A DNA stretch of 64,000 nucleotides from Sporolactobacillus sp. THM7-4 (GTDB taxonomy: Bacteria; Bacillota; Bacilli; Bacillales; Sporolactobacillaceae), in assembly GCF_004153165.1 (NCBI RefSeq), contig NZ_SEMD01000006.1, positions 1 through 64,000 of the forward strand. Reading direction: 5' to 3'. Each line of letters opens with the position of its first letter. Positions within the stretch are counted from its first letter, which is position 1. Below are positions 44,825 to 54,509 of this stretch, piece after piece. Position numbers and translations under genes: made by a program. The notes beneath the pieces were generated by a model. That model made no database searches. It saw nothing but the letters and a program-made list of their open reading frames with translations, and was not told the DNA's origin.

Positions 44825-45492
44825 ATGTGGAAGATGTAAAGTTCGATGAGAAGGGATTAACACCTGTTATCGTTCAGGACGCGCAAAGCAAAGAAATATT
44901 AATGCTTGCCTATATGAATAAGGAATCGCTTGAAAAATCACTGGAGACCGGCGAGACATGGTTTTACAGCCGTTCACGCCAGAAACTGTGGCATAAAGGG
45001 GAAACATCGGGAAATACACAAAAAATCATTGACTGGTCCGTCGACTGTGACGGCGATACCCTGCTCGTCAAAGTCAATCCTGCGGGGCCGGCCTGTCATA
45101 CAGGAAGCTACAGCTGTTTCAGATCTGAAAAAACCGATAAGGAAGAAGCGGTAATAAGCGGCAGCGATCGTTACGGCATTCTTGCTGAACTGGAGCACGT
45201 GATCGCCGTTCGTGAAGCAGAGCGCCCGGAAGGAACATATACATCCTATTTATTTAACGAAGGTCTCGACAAGATCCTGAAAAAGATTGGTGAAGAGACG
45301 TCTGAAGTCCTTATTGCCGCAAAGAACCGGTCGGCTGATGAACTGGAGTGGGAAGTATCTGATGTGATTTATCACACACTGGTTATGCTCCGTGAACAAG
45401 GTGTCGGCTTTGACCGGGTCCTCCATGTACTCGAGAAACGGCACCGGGATAAAAGCGAATTTCAGCGTGAGAAAGCGAAAAAAATAGATTAA
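44821..45492 (+). CDS. hisI: PR-AMP cyclohydrolase / PR-ATP pyrophosphatase (HisIE)
   Basis: A 223-residue bifunctional enzyme for steps 2 and 3 of histidine synthesis. N-terminal HisI domain with [16 protein letters not shown], the DCDGDT metal residues and CHTG..SCF zinc cysteines; C-terminal HisE domain (about 118-223) with the all-alpha MazG-like motif [15 protein letters not shown]. Last gene of the operon; a terminator follows. hisC is not in the operon. Confidence 0.95.
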   Translation: MNVEDVKFDEKGLTPVIVQDAQSKEILMLAYMNKESLEKSLETGETWFYSRSRQKLWHKGETSGNTQKIIDWSVDCDGDTLLVKVNPAGPACHTGSYSCFRSEKTDKEEAVISGSDRYGILAELEHVIAVREAERPEGTYTSYLFNEGLDKILKKIGEETSEVLIAAKNRSADELEWEVSDVIYHTLVMLREQGVGFDRVLHVLEKRHRDKSEFQREKAKKID

Positions 45493-45507
45493 GCCGAATA
45501 CTGCATC

Positions 45508-45543
45508 AAGGCGAAGGGACTGATTTATTCCCTTCGCCTTTTT
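45508..45543 (+). terminator. his operon terminator
   Basis: A perfect 12-bp stem AAGGCGAAGGGA (45508-45519) pairs with 45529-45540 and is followed by TTT. Confidence 0.9.
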
Positions 45544-45620
45544 CATACAAAAAAGAAAGTATAAATGATAAGAAATGAGCGGTAACTGGTATAAAAAACT
45601 AAGCTCGGCCTGCGCCGGGG

Positions 45621-45640
45621 CCTGGCGCCGCCAGGTTTTT
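45621..45640 (+). terminator. Small GC-rich terminator-like hairpin
   Basis: CCTGGC-GCC-GCCAGG followed by TTTTT, in a GC-rich patch. It sits 80 nt after the his terminator and 90 nt before ytfI, with no gene between. The same CCTGGC/GCCAGG stem occurs in the hairpin element at 25386. Confidence 0.5.
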
Positions 45641-45727
45641 CCTGATCCCGGGATAGTTCCCGCTTACCCGTCAATACTAAGAATAAAACGACTCGAAACG
45701 GGAAACTAAAATAAGGGACGCTGGATC

Positions 45728-46315
45728 ATGCTTTATCTCATTATCCTATTTTTTTTTATTACAGTCTTATTCCTGATCATGGTCATTTTGATAAAAAGCA
45801 CGATCTCAGCTGAAATGATCTGCCATGTCAGTCTTGAAGGCATAGAAGCCGACATCCGTATTTATTTTTGGGGAAAAGAGCGCTGGTCGTTCCGGATGAC
45901 ACAAAAAGAAGTAAACCAATTTTTAACGAAGGAAAATGAGGAATTAGCGAGGCAGGGACAAACTTCAGACCTTTTGAACTTTAAGGAATGGCGTCTGCTT
46001 CGCAAACTGACTGTTCAGACCATCAGGGCGATAAAGGCCTGCGAAACGCCTTATTTAAGTGAATTTTCCTGGAGTACGTATTGCGGAATCGGGGAAGCGC
46101 GTGGAACGGCTATGCTTTGCGGACTGATATGGTCGGTCAAATCGGCACTGATGATGCCTTTCCGGGAAAAAATCGTCGGAATGCCCCGTGTTGAAGTCAT
46201 TCCGCTTTTTCAGACGGAACAGTTTACTTCTCATTTGTCATGCATGATCACGATTAAAATAGGGGACGCTATAGTTATCATGCGAAGAATAAGGCAGCAG
46301 ATGAAAGAGGGATAG
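45728..46315 (+). CDS. ytfI: DUF2953 membrane protein YtfI
   Basis: A 195-residue protein with one N-terminal hydrophobic segment (about 2-24) and a DUF2953 domain; a second weaker segment near 130-145. B. subtilis YtfI is next to ytfJ and expressed in sporulation. ytfJ follows after 3 nt, so they are co-transcribed. The ribosome-binding site is weak. Function unknown. Confidence 0.82.
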   Translation: MLYLIILFFFITVLFLIMVILIKSTISAEMICHVSLEGIEADIRIYFWGKERWSFRMTQKEVNQFLTKENEELARQGQTSDLLNFKEWRLLRKLTVQTIRAIKACETPYLSEFSWSTYCGIGEARGTAMLCGLIWSVKSALMMPFREKIVGMPRVEVIPLFQTEQFTSHLSCMITIKIGDAIVIMRRIRQQMKEG

Positions 46316-46318
46316 AGA

Positions 46319-46813
46319 ATGACTGATCATCCTATACAGGGTTTAATGAAAACTGCTCTTGAGAATCTCCAATCGATGATTGATGTCGGAACGATTATCG
46401 GTGATCCGATCGAAACAGAAGACGGACACATGATCGTGACAATTTCTAAAGTAGGTTTCGGATTTGTGGCCGGCGGTAGTGAATTTCAGACAAAAAATGA
46501 AAATCCGGATGAAGAACAGAACGAAGATACCGAAGCATACCTGCCCTTTGGTGGCGGTACAGGAGGGGGAGTTTCAATTACCCCGATTGCTTTTCTGATT
46601 ATCGGACCAAAAGGGGTTAAGACGGTCCACCTTGATAACAGTACCCATCTTTACGAGAGACTGATTGATCTTGCTCCGCAGACTGTGGAAAAGATTAAGG
46701 AAATCATTGAAAATACCGGAATAGGGCAACAATCGGGAAACAATCCGCGTCCTCAGAAAAACCAGAGAAAAAAGCAGCGGAGTGACGGCTGGGCGGATGA
46801 ACAAGAATTTTAG
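46319..46813 (+). CDS. ytfJ: Sporulation/germination protein YtfJ (GerW family)
   Basis: A 164-residue GerW/YtfJ protein. Conserved MTDHPIQGLMKTALENLQSMIDVGTIIGDPI and the Gly-rich core FGGGTGGGVSITPIAFL are visible. In bacilli it is made under sigma-F in the forespore and some homologues are needed for germination. The C-terminus is a basic tail (KNQRKKQR). GAGGGATAGAG precedes the ATG. Confidence 0.9.
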   Translation: MTDHPIQGLMKTALENLQSMIDVGTIIGDPIETEDGHMIVTISKVGFGFVAGGSEFQTKNENPDEEQNEDTEAYLPFGGGTGGGVSITPIAFLIIGPKGVKTVHLDNSTHLYERLIDLAPQTVEKIKEIIENTGIGQQSGNNPRPQKNQRKKQRSDGWADEQEF

Positions 46814-47209
46814 CTGCTGATACCCTTTCTCGATCCGATTTTAAAGGATCGGGATTTTTTAACGACCTTTGGCGAGAAGTCACCCGCTTCCGGTAAAAGC
46901 GTTAAGTGAAAGCACCTGCGCTATAGCGCTTTAAATGAATTCAACTTTGGAACCCCCTTTTTCAATCGAACGCATCCCCTGTTATATTATTATTCTTATT
47001 GAAATTAAGCTATCTCCTTTTTGCTTTTATGCACGAGTCTTTTTTCGCACTTGATTCATGAAACTTTTTTAAAGACGGATCGTAAACAGGATAGAGTTTA
47101 TAAGAAAGCTGAAGGCCGGGTCATCGGTGAAAACAGCGCGTCTTGCTTGCGTTCCTGTTGCGATACCGATAACATTAATCGTATAATAATGGAAGGGTGG
47201 TTTGTTCAA
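46814..47209. other. Intergenic ytfJ-tpx
   Basis: Contains the ytfJ terminator, a perfect 12-bp palindrome GCGCTATAGCGC at 46918-46929, and AT-rich DNA near 46980-47010. I could not assign a tpx promoter with confidence. The tpx frame is open far upstream but without start sites. Confidence 0.4.
46829..46860 (+). terminator. ytfIJ terminator
   Basis: CTCGATCC (46829-46836) pairs with GGATCGGG (46846-46853, one G-T), then A and six T. Confidence 0.8.
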
Positions 47210-47707
47210 ATGGCAAGTGTGACATTTGGCGGAAAGCCGGTTGAACTGTTGGGGAATCAGGTACATGTCGGGGACAAGGCCCCTGATTTTTCTGCCCTTG
47301 ATAATGAATTAAAAGAAAAAACGTTAAATGATTACTCCGGTGTCCGGATTATCATTTCTGTTCCATCACTTGATACAGGTGTCTGCGATGCAGAATCGCG
47401 GCGTTTTAATGAAGCTGCTTCGCGTCTGGATGGTGTAACCGTGATTACAGTCAGTGTCGATCTTCCGTTTGCACAAAAACGCTGGTGCGGTGCCGCCGGA
47501 CTGAACGATGCTGTTACTCTGTCAGATCACCGCGATCTTTCTTTTGGAGAAGCTTATGGCGTGGTTTTAGAGGGGCTTCGCCTGCTTGCACGGGCCGTTT
47601 TTGTTGTAGATTCCTCGGATCAGGTCGTTTATACGGAATATGTCAATGAGGTCACCTATCATCCGGATTATCAGTCAGCGATCGAAGCGGCGGAAAAAGC
47701 AAAATAA
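47210..47707 (+). CDS. tpx: Thiol peroxidase Tpx
   Basis: A 165-residue atypical 2-Cys peroxiredoxin reducing hydroperoxides with thioredoxin. The peroxidatic Cys59 is in SLDTGVCDAESRRFN and the resolving Cys93 in WCGAAGL. ATG at 47210 gives the standard length and start (MASVTFGGKPVELLG); the frame is open 63 codons further upstream. GGGTGG lies upstream. It is followed by ytxK and ackA, as in B. subtilis. Confidence 0.95.
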   Translation: MASVTFGGKPVELLGNQVHVGDKAPDFSALDNELKEKTLNDYSGVRIIISVPSLDTGVCDAESRRFNEAASRLDGVTVITVSVDLPFAQKRWCGAAGLNDAVTLSDHRDLSFGEAYGVVLEGLRLLARAVFVVDSSDQVVYTEYVNEVTYHPDYQSAIEAAEKAK

Positions 47708-47731
47708 CTTTTTTCGATGCACTTATTATTA

Positions 47732-47744
47732 TGTAAGCGTTTCA
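47732..47744. promoter_or_regulatory. Degenerate cre-like sequence before ytxK-ackA
   Basis: TGTAAGCGTTTCA resembles the CcpA operator but is one base short in the right half. ackA is a known CcpA target in B. subtilis. The site lies six bases before the ytxK ribosome-binding site. Confidence 0.3.
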
Positions 47745-47764
47745 TTTACTTGGAGGAACTTAAT

Positions 47765-48730
47765 TTGTCAACTGTAAGTGAGTTATTTTCAGTCCTGGAT
47801 CAATCTTCCATTCTGATTAAGAAGCTGCGCGGTATGGATTACCTTGAAGCACTTTGCGAAACCGCAGAAAATATATACAATGATGTTATAAAGGAAAATG
47901 AAATCAGAGACAAACTTGAACCGCTTTATGCTAACTTTTTTCGAGAGGGATTGACGGCTGAAGATATTCGCCGGGCGTTTCAGCTGGCGGCTTTAAAAGG
48001 TATGAAGAAGTCTCCGCATCCTAATCATGAAATCACGCCCGACAGTATCGTACTTTTACTTGGACACATCGCTTCGCTGCTTACCGGTGACGATCCTGTT
48101 TCCATTTTGGATCCGGCGGTTGGAACGGGAAACCTTTTGACCGGGATCATGAACCAGGTGAAAAACAATCAGGTGACGGCCTGTGGTGCGGATACCGACG
48201 ACCTGCTCATTAAACTCGCCTATGCCAATTCAAATCTTCAACAAAAAGAAGTTCACCTGTTCCATCAGGATGGTCTTAAACCGCTTTTTGTTGAACCTTG
48301 TGATCTTGTTGTCTGTGATGTGCCGGTCGGAATCTATCCGGATGAGCGGACGGCGAAAGCTTATGAACTGAGTGATGTCGGAGAAAAAGCGTATACCCAC
48401 TTTCTTTTTATCGAACAAGGGCTGAAGTCTCTGAAAAACTCAGGGTATTTGTTGTACCTGATTCCCAACCGGTTGTTTGCGGAAGACAGGGATCATCATT
48501 TTCATCAATTCATTCAGGACAAGGCAGTGATACTGGCACTCTTGCAGCTGCCTTTGTCGCTGTTTAAAAACCGTGCCGCGGCGAAGAGTGTTTTCCTGCT
48601 GCAAAAGAAGGGTGAGGGCGTTAAGATGCCGAAACAGGCGCTTTTGGCTGAAATGCCGCAGTTCTCTGATGAGCAGGAACTGCGCCGGTTTATGTTGAGC
48701 CTGGATGATTGGTTTAAACATCGACTGTAA
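47765..48730 (+). CDS. ytxK: YtxK, N6-adenine methyltransferase-like protein
   Basis: A 321-residue class I SAM-methyltransferase fold of the HsdM-like type. SAM motif ILDPAVGTGNLL (about 118-129) is intact, but the catalytic NPPY/F motif is replaced by DVPVG, so DNA methylation is doubtful. B. subtilis ytxK precedes ackA as well. The start is TTG 47765 with TTGGAGG at seven bases; the longer frame from 47717 has no site. Co-transcribed with ackA (16-25 nt gap). Confidence 0.83.
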   Translation: MSTVSELFSVLDQSSILIKKLRGMDYLEALCETAENIYNDVIKENEIRDKLEPLYANFFREGLTAEDIRRAFQLAALKGMKKSPHPNHEITPDSIVLLLGHIASLLTGDDPVSILDPAVGTGNLLTGIMNQVKNNQVTACGADTDDLLIKLAYANSNLQQKEVHLFHQDGLKPLFVEPCDLVVCDVPVGIYPDERTAKAYELSDVGEKAYTHFLFIEQGLKSLKNSGYLLYLIPNRLFAEDRDHHFHQFIQDKAVILALLQLPLSLFKNRAAAKSVFLLQKKGEGVKMPKQALLAEMPQFSDEQELRRFMLSLDDWFKHRL

Positions 48731-48755
48731 TTAAGACGATGAGGGGATGAGGAAC

Positions 48756-49961
48756 ATGGCAGTAATCATGGCTATTAATGCGGGAAGTTCGTCGCTGAAA
48801 TTTCAGCTTCTCGACATGCCAGCCGAAAAATTAATTACGAAAGGCTCGGTGGAAAGAATCGGCCTGTCTGACTCCATGTTTACGATCAGTGTAAACGGGG
48901 AAAAAAAGCAGGAGGTCTCCTATATTCCCAACCATGAGGAAGCGGTAAGGCAGCTGCTGGAGAAACTCGTGTCACTGAACATCATTCATTCTCTGGCTGA
49001 TATTGAAGGAATCGGGAACCGGGTGGTCCATGGAGGAGAAACTTTTAATGATTCTGTGCTCGTTACTGACGAAGTCATTAAGAAAATAGAAAGTCTTTCC
49101 GAACTTGCTCCGCTGCACAATCCTGCGAATCTGGTGGGAATTAAGGCTTTTCGTGAGGTTCTTCCTGATGTGCCTGAAGTGGTCGTTTTCGATACGGCGT
49201 TCCACCAGACCATGGAAAGTGACGCGTTCATCTACAGTCTTCCCTATAATTACTATACAGACTATGGTGTTCGCAAATACGGTTTTCATGGAACCAGTCA
49301 TAAATATGTAACCATACGGGCGGCGGAATTACTCGAGCGTCCGATTGAAGAACTGAAGCTCATTTCCTGTCACCTTGGGAATGGTGCCAGCATTACTGCA
49401 GTAAAGGGCGGTAAATCGATTGATACGTCTATGGGCTTCACACCTCTGGCAGGGGTGACCATGGGCACGCGTTCCGGTGATATTGATCCTGCCCTGATCC
49501 CTTATATCATGGATAAAACGGGGATGAACGCCAGCGAGGTCATTAATGTACTGAATAAAAAGAGCGGTCTCCTGGGTATCTCCGGCTTTTCCAGTGATTT
49601 GAGAGATATTGAGAAGGAAGCCAAAAAAGGAAACAAACGAGCAAAACTGGCTATAGATGTTTTTGTTGAACGGATTCATAAATTCATAGGTTCCTATGCG
49701 GCAAAAATGGCGGGAGTGGACGCGATCATTTTTACGGCAGGGATTGGCGAACATAGTGCGATGATTCGGGGACGTATACTTGAAGGCCTTGAATTCATGG
49801 GTGTTTACTGGGACCCGGAACGAAACAGGAAGGTCAACGGGAAGGAGACGTTCATCAATGCGCCTCAGTCACCGGTCAAAGTGATGGTCATTCCGACTAA
49901 TGAAGAAGTGATGATTGCGAGAGACACGGTCCGTCTTTCAAAGCAGCGTGAGAAAATCTGA
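48756..49961 (+). CDS. ackA: Acetate kinase
   Basis: A 401-residue acetate kinase (acetyl phosphate + ADP to acetate + ATP), the last step of overflow metabolism. Signatures: [13 protein letters not shown] (phosphate 1), [37 protein letters not shown] and [11 protein letters not shown] 48756 is preferred over 48747, which lies directly on GAGGGG. Phosphotransacetylase is not in the window. Confidence 0.95.
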   Translation: MAVIMAINAGSSSLKFQLLDMPAEKLITKGSVERIGLSDSMFTISVNGEKKQEVSYIPNHEEAVRQLLEKLVSLNIIHSLADIEGIGNRVVHGGETFNDSVLVTDEVIKKIESLSELAPLHNPANLVGIKAFREVLPDVPEVVVFDTAFHQTMESDAFIYSLPYNYYTDYGVRKYGFHGTSHKYVTIRAAELLERPIEELKLISCHLGNGASITAVKGGKSIDTSMGFTPLAGVTMGTRSGDIDPALIPYIMDKTGMNASEVINVLNKKSGLLGISGFSSDLRDIEKEAKKGNKRAKLAIDVFVERIHKFIGSYAAKMAGVDAIIFTAGIGEHSAMIRGRILEGLEFMGVYWDPERNRKVNGKETFINAPQSPVKVMVIPTNEEVMIARDTVRLSKQREKI

Positions 49962-50083
49962 CTCTCTACATTTCCCATGTCCGGCAGTTTCCTGTACCCA
50001 AATGAAACCCATTCAATTTTGCGGTCATAGACAGGAAGAGAATAAAATAGGATAAGTCTGTGGGAAATGAGAGGATGATGCTA

Positions 50084-50959
50084 ATGAATATCCTGGTTGC
50101 ACTGAACGCGAATTACGTTTATCCCCTTAAAGTCATGCTGGAGTCGCTTTTTGAGAATAATAGTGGTGAGTCTTTTTCAATCTATATGATGTATTCCAAA
50201 ATGCCGGCAGAAGATTTAGCAGACCTGGATTCTTTTATTTTAAATAAAGGGCATAAATTTGTTCCCCTCTATGTCGAACCTTCAATTTTCAAAGAAGCTA
50301 CCGTTGTTAAGCATTTCACTGCGGAAATGTATTACCGGTTGATTGCTTACCACTATTTGCCGGATGATTTAGATCGAATCCTCTATCTTGATCCGGATAT
50401 CATTGTTTTGAATCCTGTTTCAGGTTTTTACCATAAATCTTTTAACGGCGCCTGGTTCATGGCCTCAGAACACCAATTTACAACCAAAATAGTCAGTCCT
50501 TTTAATAAGATGCGATTAAAGACCCCTAAAGCAAAAGGTTATTTTAATACGGGTGTATTATTGATGAATGTGAGGGCATTGAGGAAAGACGACTCGATCA
50601 GGAAGATTTTCGCATTCATTAAGGAGCACAGGCACCAGCTTCTGCTTCCGGATCAGGATGTTTTTAATGCTCTTTATTGGGACAAAATCATTCCCGTTTC
50701 CGGTGCCTTTTATAATTATGACGCAAGATTCTATGGATTGCAGAAACTCTCGCTGACGAGCAGCAAGCTGGGCGACATGGACTGGATTAAAAAACATACT
50801 GTTTTCGTTCATTACTGCGGGAAGCAGAAACCGTGGCAGGAAGCGTATAAAGGCGATTTGGGTATATTTTTTCGCCAATACGCCGAACATGTACCGCTCT
50901 CTGAAAAAAAACGGGAATCAATTCACAGCCTGCCGGACAGAAGCGCAAACCGGTCCTGA
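50084..50959 (+). CDS. Glycosyltransferase family 8 protein
   Basis: A 291-residue GT8 enzyme (retaining, GT-A fold). The metal-binding DxD is DPD103-105 in RILYLDPDIIVLNP; YFNTGVLLMNV, LLLPDQDVFNAL and the C-terminal HYCGKQKPW are typical of the LgtC/GspA group. Donor and acceptor unknown; in bacilli the general stress protein GspA is similar. ATG 50084 has GAGAGG at nine bases; upstream in-frame starts are badly placed. Monocistronic between ackA and a terminator. Confidence 0.85.
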   Translation: MNILVALNANYVYPLKVMLESLFENNSGESFSIYMMYSKMPAEDLADLDSFILNKGHKFVPLYVEPSIFKEATVVKHFTAEMYYRLIAYHYLPDDLDRILYLDPDIIVLNPVSGFYHKSFNGAWFMASEHQFTTKIVSPFNKMRLKTPKAKGYFNTGVLLMNVRALRKDDSIRKIFAFIKEHRHQLLLPDQDVFNALYWDKIIPVSGAFYNYDARFYGLQKLSLTSSKLGDMDWIKKHTVFVHYCGKQKPWQEAYKGDLGIFFRQYAEHVPLSEKKRESIHSLPDRSANRS

Positions 50960-51024
50960 GAAATACATAAAAACAAGTCGTGTCAGGCGCATGACTTTCC
51001 CTGCCGCTGAATCTGCCTCAATGA

Positions 51025-51069
51025 AACAAGCCCTTTCCTGAAAGTCCTGAACCTTGGAAAGGGCTTGTT
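51025..51069. terminator. Long hairpin terminator after the GT8 gene
   Basis: A 14-bp perfect stem AACAAGCCCTTTCC (51025-51038) pairs with 51056-51069. The T run is short; it probably works for both convergent genes. Confidence 0.75.
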
Positions 51070-51100
51070 AACATATGTTTTAATGGGGAAAGGCAATTAA

Positions 51101-51133
51101 GGCTCGGCCGGCGTCATAAGGACCGGCTGAGCC
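51101..51133. terminator. GC-rich hairpin near the M24 peptidase end
   Basis: GGCTC-G-GCCGG (51101-51111) pairs with CCGGC-T-GAGCC (51123-51133). It lies 10 nt past the peptidase stop, followed on the plus side by AGGTTTT and on the minus side by TTAATT. Confidence 0.55.
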
Positions 51134-51142
51134 AGGTTTTCA

Positions 51143-52240
51143 TCAGTGAATAATCTGTAATTCTTTTGGATAATGCGTCAAGGTCACAGGGCCATCTTTG
51201 CTGAGATAAATATCGTCTTCAATCCGGACACCGCCCACATCCGGGACATAAATACCCGGTTCAATGGTAAAGACCATTCCTGCAGTCAACGTATGATCGT
51301 TATCGGCACTCATTGATGGTTCCTCGTGTTCACCAAGACCCAGTCCGTGTCCGAGCCTGTGCGTAAAGTATTTTCCATAGCCGGCATCGGTTATGACTTT
51401 TCTGGCTGTTCCATCAAGGTCACCTATTCGAAGGCCCTCACGAACTGCATGGATCGCAGCAAGATTAGCCTGAAGGCATGTATCGTAGATTTTCTGCTGA
51501 TCTTCTGAAACGTATTTGTAGCATACCGTCCGGGTAATGTCTGAACAGTAGCCATCGACGACGACACCGAGATCAAACAGAATGAAATCCCCTTCCTTTA
51601 TTTGGCGTGTTCCCGGATAGCCGTGGGGGGCGGCACTGTTTTCACCGGTCAGTACCATCGTATCAAAAGCCATTTCAGAAAAGCCGTGCTTTGCCAGCTC
51701 ATATTCAATCTCGGCGATGATCGCTTTTTCGGTTTTTCCTTTTTTAATCGCATCGACTCCAAGGCCGACGGCATAATCTGCGGCCTCACCTGCCTTTTTC
51801 ATAGCAGCGAGTTCGAATTCGTCTTTGATGTTCCGCAGGGAAGCAAGAAGCCCCTCAATTGAGGTAAAGGAAGCGTGCTCATACAAATGTGTCAGGGCCA
51901 GTGCTTTTTTGTAAGGAAGCGTGCTCGGTTCGATGGCGATTTTACCGTCATTCAACTTTCTCGAGTCGAGCGTTTTTTTGACAAACGTCCACGGATCCTG
52001 ATCATCACGGTAGCCGATCACTTCACTTCCAAAGTCGGAGGACATAGCCTGTCTGACCTCCAGTTCCGGACAAATCAGAAAAGGTTCGTCTTCCGGGAAA
52101 ATAAAAAGGCCTAAAAAGCGCTCGTGCGGGTCACACTTAAAATGGGTTAAGTAGAAAACATTGACAGGATCAGCAATGTAAGCGAAACGACTCCCATTGT
52201 TTCGCAGCCATTCTTCAATCTTATTGATCTTATCGGGCAA
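51143..52240 (-). CDS. M24 family Xaa-Pro dipeptidase/aminopeptidase
   Basis: A 365-residue pita-bread metallopeptidase cleaving Xaa-Pro bonds. Metal ligands: two Asp in FDLGVVVDGYCSDITRT, His in HRLGHGLGLGEHE, and two Glu in FTIEPGIY and VRIEDDIYL. An N-terminal creatinase-type domain (1-130) precedes. I prefer TTG 52240 (TGGAG eight bases upstream) over GTG 52249, which overlaps the site. The B. subtilis paralogue (PapA, PapB or other) cannot be decided. Confidence 0.88.
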   Translation of the reverse strand: MPDKINKIEEWLRNNGSRFAYIADPVNVFYLTHFKCDPHERFLGLFIFPEDEPFLICPELEVRQAMSSDFGSEVIGYRDDQDPWTFVKKTLDSRKLNDGKIAIEPSTLPYKKALALTHLYEHASFTSIEGLLASLRNIKDEFELAAMKKAGEAADYAVGLGVDAIKKGKTEKAIIAEIEYELAKHGFSEMAFDTMVLTGENSAAPHGYPGTRQIKEGDFILFDLGVVVDGYCSDITRTVCYKYVSEDQQKIYDTCLQANLAAIHAVREGLRIGDLDGTARKVITDAGYGKYFTHRLGHGLGLGEHEEPSMSADNDHTLTAGMVFTIEPGIYVPDVGGVRIEDDIYLSKDGPVTLTHYPKELQIIH

Positions 52241-52443
52241 AAAGGTCACTCCAGTTCAATTATGATATCTTTAATGTATCACAAACCAGGGCAGATGGGT
52301 CAAAAATTATAGATGAATAATCAGTGCCCTGATGACTCTGGTATACATGAAACACGGCCCGGCGGCAAATTACCGGATCGGGCTGAAGGTAGTGTATAAT
52401 AAAAATAATCTTACTTCGAGCGATCTAAGGGAGGATGATTTTT

Positions 52444-53127
52444 ATGCGCGTTACTTATGTCGGTCACTCAACTGTTCTGATTGAAACCGTTAAAGCGAAT
52501 TTGTTGATTGATCCGTTTATCACGAGCAATAGTTTAGCCGGCTTGTCTATACAGGATCTGCCGAAGATTGATGCGATTCTTTTGACACACGGCCACGGCG
52601 ATCATGTGGAGGATACTCAGCCGATCGCCGAACGAGACGGCTCCCTTGTTATCGCGATTGCAGAGCTGGCTACTTATTTTAGCTGGAAGGGCTTAAGAAC
52701 ACACGGGATGTCGATCGGCGGCGGCTATACTTTTGATTTCGGTCGGGTGAAACTGACACAGGCTTTTCACGGATCCAGTGTTACCGAAACAAACAACCGG
52801 CAGATCGTCTATACCGGCATGCCGGCCGGTCTTGTTCTCAATTTGGAAGGAAAAACGATTTATCATGCAGGCGACACGGCCCTTTTTTCAGACATGAAAC
52901 TGATTGGCAGTCAAAATAAAATCGATCTTGCTTTTCTGCCGATCGGTGATAACTTTACGATGGGTCCTGAGGATGCACGGATCGCCGCCGGGTGGATTAA
53001 CGCAAAGAAAGTGGTCCCGATGCATTACAACACGTTCCCGGTCATTAAGCAGGACGGGCAAAAGTTTGCCGGGAGTCTGGGAAATCAGGGGCTTTATCTT
53101 GCACCCGGCGAGGCTTTCGAACTGTAA
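52444..53127 (+). CDS. ytkL: UPF0173 metal-dependent hydrolase YtkL
   Basis: A 227-residue metallo-beta-lactamase-fold protein. Metal motif HGHGDH (49-54), later ligands in [12 protein letters not shown] and [10 protein letters not shown]. Length and location match YtkL. Substrate unknown. ATG at 52444 with AAGGGAGG nine bases upstream is chosen. A TATAAT lies at about 52394, with a poor -35. Confidence 0.9.
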   Translation: MRVTYVGHSTVLIETVKANLLIDPFITSNSLAGLSIQDLPKIDAILLTHGHGDHVEDTQPIAERDGSLVIAIAELATYFSWKGLRTHGMSIGGGYTFDFGRVKLTQAFHGSSVTETNNRQIVYTGMPAGLVLNLEGKTIYHAGDTALFSDMKLIGSQNKIDLAFLPIGDNFTMGPEDARIAAGWINAKKVVPMHYNTFPVIKQDGQKFAGSLGNQGLYLAPGEAFEL

Positions 53128-53179
53128 ATTTTCAAAGTGTGGATTAAACTTCCCCGTTTAAGGAAAGATTGGTGAGTAT

Positions 53180-54493
53180 ATGGCGACGAAGCATGAACAG
53201 ATAATGAAATACATTCAGGATCTGGACATCGGGAACAAAATTTCGGTCCGCCAGATTGCGAAAAAACTGCGGGTAAGCGAGGGAACCGCTTACCGCGCCA
53301 TAAAGGATGCGGAAATCAGGGGATTTGTCAGTACTGTAGAACGGGTTGGAACGATACGGATTGAGAAAAAAGAAAAGGGCAGTATCGAGAAACTGACCTT
53401 TGAGTCGATTGTTCAAATGGTTGACGGCCAGGTTCTTGGCGGAAACAGCGGATTGTCCAAGACGCTGAACCGCTTTGTTATCGGCGCCATGGAACTCGAT
53501 GCGATGAAGCGGTACGTCGGCGCTAACGATCTGATGATTGTCGGGAATAGAGAAACCATTCACAAGTATGTGCTGAAAGAAGGCGCTGCCGTACTGGTTA
53601 CCGGTGGTTTCGACACAAGTGAGGACGTAAAAAGACTGGCCGATGAAATAGGAATGCCGGTTATCTCGACTTCGTATGACACGTTTACAGTAGCCACAAA
53701 AATCAATCGGGCTATATATGATCAGATGATTAAAAAAGAGATTGTTCATGTCTCTGATATTCTGATTCCGCTCAACAGGACACAGTTTCTCTATTACGGA
53801 GATTCGATAAAACAATGGCATGAACTGAATGAGGCAACTTCCCACAGCAGGTTTCCCGTCGTTGACCGGGATATGAAAGTCATTGGGATGGTCACGATGA
53901 AAGATGTGATCGCGGTTCCGGAAGCCGAATCGATCGATGAGGTCATGACGGCTAATCCGATTGTGGTCAGTCCGACGACGTCTGTCGCAGCAGCTGCTCA
54001 CAGGATGATCTGGGAAAGCATTGAGTGTCTCCCGGTTGTTGATCAGAATCACCGGCTGCTTGGCATCATTACCCGCCGGGATGTTCTGAAAGCCCTGCAG
54101 ATGATCCAGCAGCAGCCTCAAATGGGCGAAACGATTGAAGACCTGGTTTCTTCAAGTCTTACCGATCATTCGGATAAAAATCAATACGCCTTTCAATTTG
54201 TGGTTACACCGCAAATGACCGATTACCTGGGATCATTGGCTTTCGGCATCATGACATCGATCATTACGATGGCCGGACGCCGTGCTCTGAACCATGTAAA
54301 GAAAGGAGACCTGGTTGTTGACAACCTGTCGTCCTATTTTTTTAAACCGGTCCAGATCGATCAGATTGTGACGATTTATCCGAAAATACTTGAACTGACC
54401 CGCCGAAATGGAAAACTGGATATTGAATTATACGCGGAAGGACAGCTGTGCGGAAAAGCCTTACTGACCGCCCAGTTTATTGACCGCTTTTAA
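53180..54493 (+). CDS. ytoI: YtoI, HTH-DRTGG-CBS-HotDog regulator
   Basis: A 437-residue four-part protein: an N-terminal helix-turn-helix (SVRQIAKKLRVSEGTAYRAI), a DRTGG domain (about 70-180), a CBS pair (about 190-310, SRFPVVDRDMKVIGMVTMKD and ECLPVVDQNHRLLGIITRRD) and a thioesterase-like HotDog domain (about 330-437). CBS pairs bind adenine nucleotides, so it is probably a nucleotide-sensing regulator; the target is unknown. Between ytkL and nrnA as in B. subtilis. Confidence 0.88.
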   Translation: MATKHEQIMKYIQDLDIGNKISVRQIAKKLRVSEGTAYRAIKDAEIRGFVSTVERVGTIRIEKKEKGSIEKLTFESIVQMVDGQVLGGNSGLSKTLNRFVIGAMELDAMKRYVGANDLMIVGNRETIHKYVLKEGAAVLVTGGFDTSEDVKRLADEIGMPVISTSYDTFTVATKINRAIYDQMIKKEIVHVSDILIPLNRTQFLYYGDSIKQWHELNEATSHSRFPVVDRDMKVIGMVTMKDVIAVPEAESIDEVMTANPIVVSPTTSVAAAAHRMIWESIECLPVVDQNHRLLGIITRRDVLKALQMIQQQPQMGETIEDLVSSSLTDHSDKNQYAFQFVVTPQMTDYLGSLAFGIMTSIITMAGRRALNHVKKGDLVVDNLSSYFFKPVQIDQIVTIYPKILELTRRNGKLDIELYAEGQLCGKALLTAQFIDRF

Positions 54494-54509
54494 AATGGAG
54501 GGGACATTC

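Noticed and set aside
53144-54121. 325-codon minus-strand frame inside ytoI
   Set aside because: Shadow frame opposite recognised CBS and DRTGG domains.
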